Assembly: GCF_024519155.1 (NCBI RefSeq)
Contig: NZ_JANIFJ010000010.1
Coordinates: forward strand, 1-64,000
DNA length: 64,000 bases
Direction: 5' to 3'
Source: Mangrovibrevibacter kandeliae
GTDB lineage: Bacteria > Pseudomonadota > Alphaproteobacteria > Rhizobiales > Rhizobiaceae
Shown here: positions 63,265 through 64,000 of the stretch, in pieces
How positions within the stretch are numbered: the stretch's first letter is position 1
Layout of the letters: each line of letters begins with the position of its first letter
Made by a program: the position numbers and the translations under genes
The notes under the pieces: model-generated
What the model was told of the DNA's origin: nothing
What the model saw: only the letters and a program-made list of their open reading frames with translations
The model's database searches: none

Positions 63265-64000
63265 TCAGGTCGCGCCGGCCGGAGCGGGCTTGAGCGCGCG
63301 ACGCTCCGCCAGCGCGATCCCGCCCAGGATGCAGGCGAGCGCCGCAACGTGATAGAGATGCAGTTCCTCGCCGAGGAGGACGATCGCCAGCAGCGCGCCG
63401 AAGATCGGGATGAGGTTGACGAACAGTCCCGCCCGGTTCGGCCCGATCGCCTCGATGCCTCGGATGTAGAGCGTCTGCGAGATGACCGAGGCGAACAGCG
63501 CCATGTAGAGGACCGCGGCAAGGCCCGCCGCGTCCGGCATCTGTACGGCGCCCGACTGCCACTCCCATCCGAGCAGCGGCAGTGAACCGACCAGCCCGCC
63601 CACATTCAGCACGAAGATGGTCGACAGCCAGTGCACCTCCGGCTTCAGCCGCAGGAGCAGGGTGTAGGAGCCATAGCAGAGGACCGCGATCATCATCAGC
63701 GCGTCGCCGAAGTTGAAGTCGAGCGCGACCAGCGTCGCAAGGTCTCCATGCGCGGCCGTCAGCGCCACGCCGATCAGCGTCAGCAGGAAGCCGGCGATCT
63801 GCCAGGCGCTCACCCGCGTGCCGAAGAGAAGGAAGCTCCCGGCAAAGACGACGAGCGGCATCGCCGACTGCTCGATCATGACGTTGATCGCGGTGGTGTA
63901 GTGGACGGCGAGATAGAGCAGGCCGGCAAAGCCGGAGAAGCCGATGGCCCCGAGCAGCAGCATGAAGACCAGCCTGTGGCGCAGGCGCGCCGCGTCGCGC
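63265..64000 (-). CDS. EamA/DMT family transporter (5' end outside the window)
   Basis: A drug/metabolite-transporter family permease. About eight spans are visible, with the EamA repeat in YGSYTLLLRL, VLYMALFASVISQTLYIRG and GPNRAGLFVNLIPIFGALLA. The frame stays open from the first internal ATG (63963) to the window edge and reads ARLRHRLVF, typical of the loop before the third or fourth span. The true start is therefore beyond 64000. It is convergent with serA. Substrate unknown. Confidence 0.87.
   Translation of the reverse strand, partial: RDAARLRHRLVFMLLLGAIGFSGFAGLLYLAVHYTTAINVMIEQSAMPLVVFAGSFLLFGTRVSAWQIAGFLLTLIGVALTAAHGDLATLVALDFNFGDALMMIAVLCYGSYTLLLRLKPEVHWLSTIFVLNVGGLVGSLPLLGWEWQSGAVQMPDAAGLAAVLYMALFASVISQTLYIRGIEAIGPNRAGLFVNLIPIFGALLAIVLLGEELHLYHVAALACILGGIALAERRALKPAPAGAT

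Overview
This 64 kb window is chromosomal DNA of a high-GC alphaproteobacterium, most likely of the order Hyphomicrobiales (Rhizobiales). The evidence is gene content and order: a PodJ-like Sel1/peptidoglycan-binding polarity protein, TIGR02186 behind a TauE/SafE transporter, DUF4164-zapA-6S RNA-formyl-THF cyclo-ligase, yebC-ruvCAB, a ybgC-tolQRAB-pal-cpoB-tilS-ftsH-glmM series, serC-serA, Omp25-type small porins, and REP-like palindromes of the type common in rhizobial genomes. GC is roughly two thirds by eye. I cannot name the genus.

Layout. 1-8.7 kb: tail of a chemotaxis receptor, an S24 repressor-type protein, a YihY/BrkB membrane protein, a MerR regulator, the large polarity protein, and a TauE/TIGR02186 pair. 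8.7-19.7 kb: three components of the ligase-associated DNA-damage-response set (PdeM phosphoesterase, DEXH helicase, beta-CASP exonuclease). They are separated by an EF-hand/ECF sigma/membrane protein/metal-sensor cassette and by YitT, a methyltransferase, cytidine deaminase and a divergent HxlR/SDR pair. The ATP-dependent ligase that normally accompanies them is not present. 19.8-28.2 kb: pgk, a K+/H+ antiporter and gap on the minus strand (no tkt), then DUF4164, zapA, 6S RNA and formyl-THF cyclo-ligase, a CAP-domain lipoprotein, a GST and a YmdB-type phosphodiesterase. 28.2-34.6 kb: TerC, a PAP2 phosphatase, a B12-binding radical SAM enzyme and three TadE/TadG-type pilus genes.

34.8-63.2 kb is mostly a deeply conserved alphaproteobacterial gene series (yebC, ruvC, ruvA, ruvB, ybgC, tolQRAB, pal, cpoB, tilS, ftsH, glmM). 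Its first half has been interrupted repeatedly. A Uma2-family nuclease gene lies between yebC and ruvC. One AbrB/MazE-PIN toxin-antitoxin module lies between ruvC and ruvA, and a second, different one lies between ruvA and ruvB. A four-gene block (TetR, MFS exporter, DUF2254, phytase-like esterase with a candidate Pho box) lies between ruvB and ybgC. Both toxin genes overlap the start codon of the following ruv gene by 4 nt (ATGA), so Holliday-junction helicase synthesis appears translationally coupled to toxin genes. Each module also carries its own perfect inverted-repeat operator. This is the most unusual arrangement in the window.

The window ends with two tandem outer-membrane beta-barrel genes, a DUF4864 protein, serC with a probable leader RNA, serA, and an EamA-family exporter cut by the window edge. 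I saw no tRNA or rRNA genes, no CRISPR array, no transposase and no prophage.
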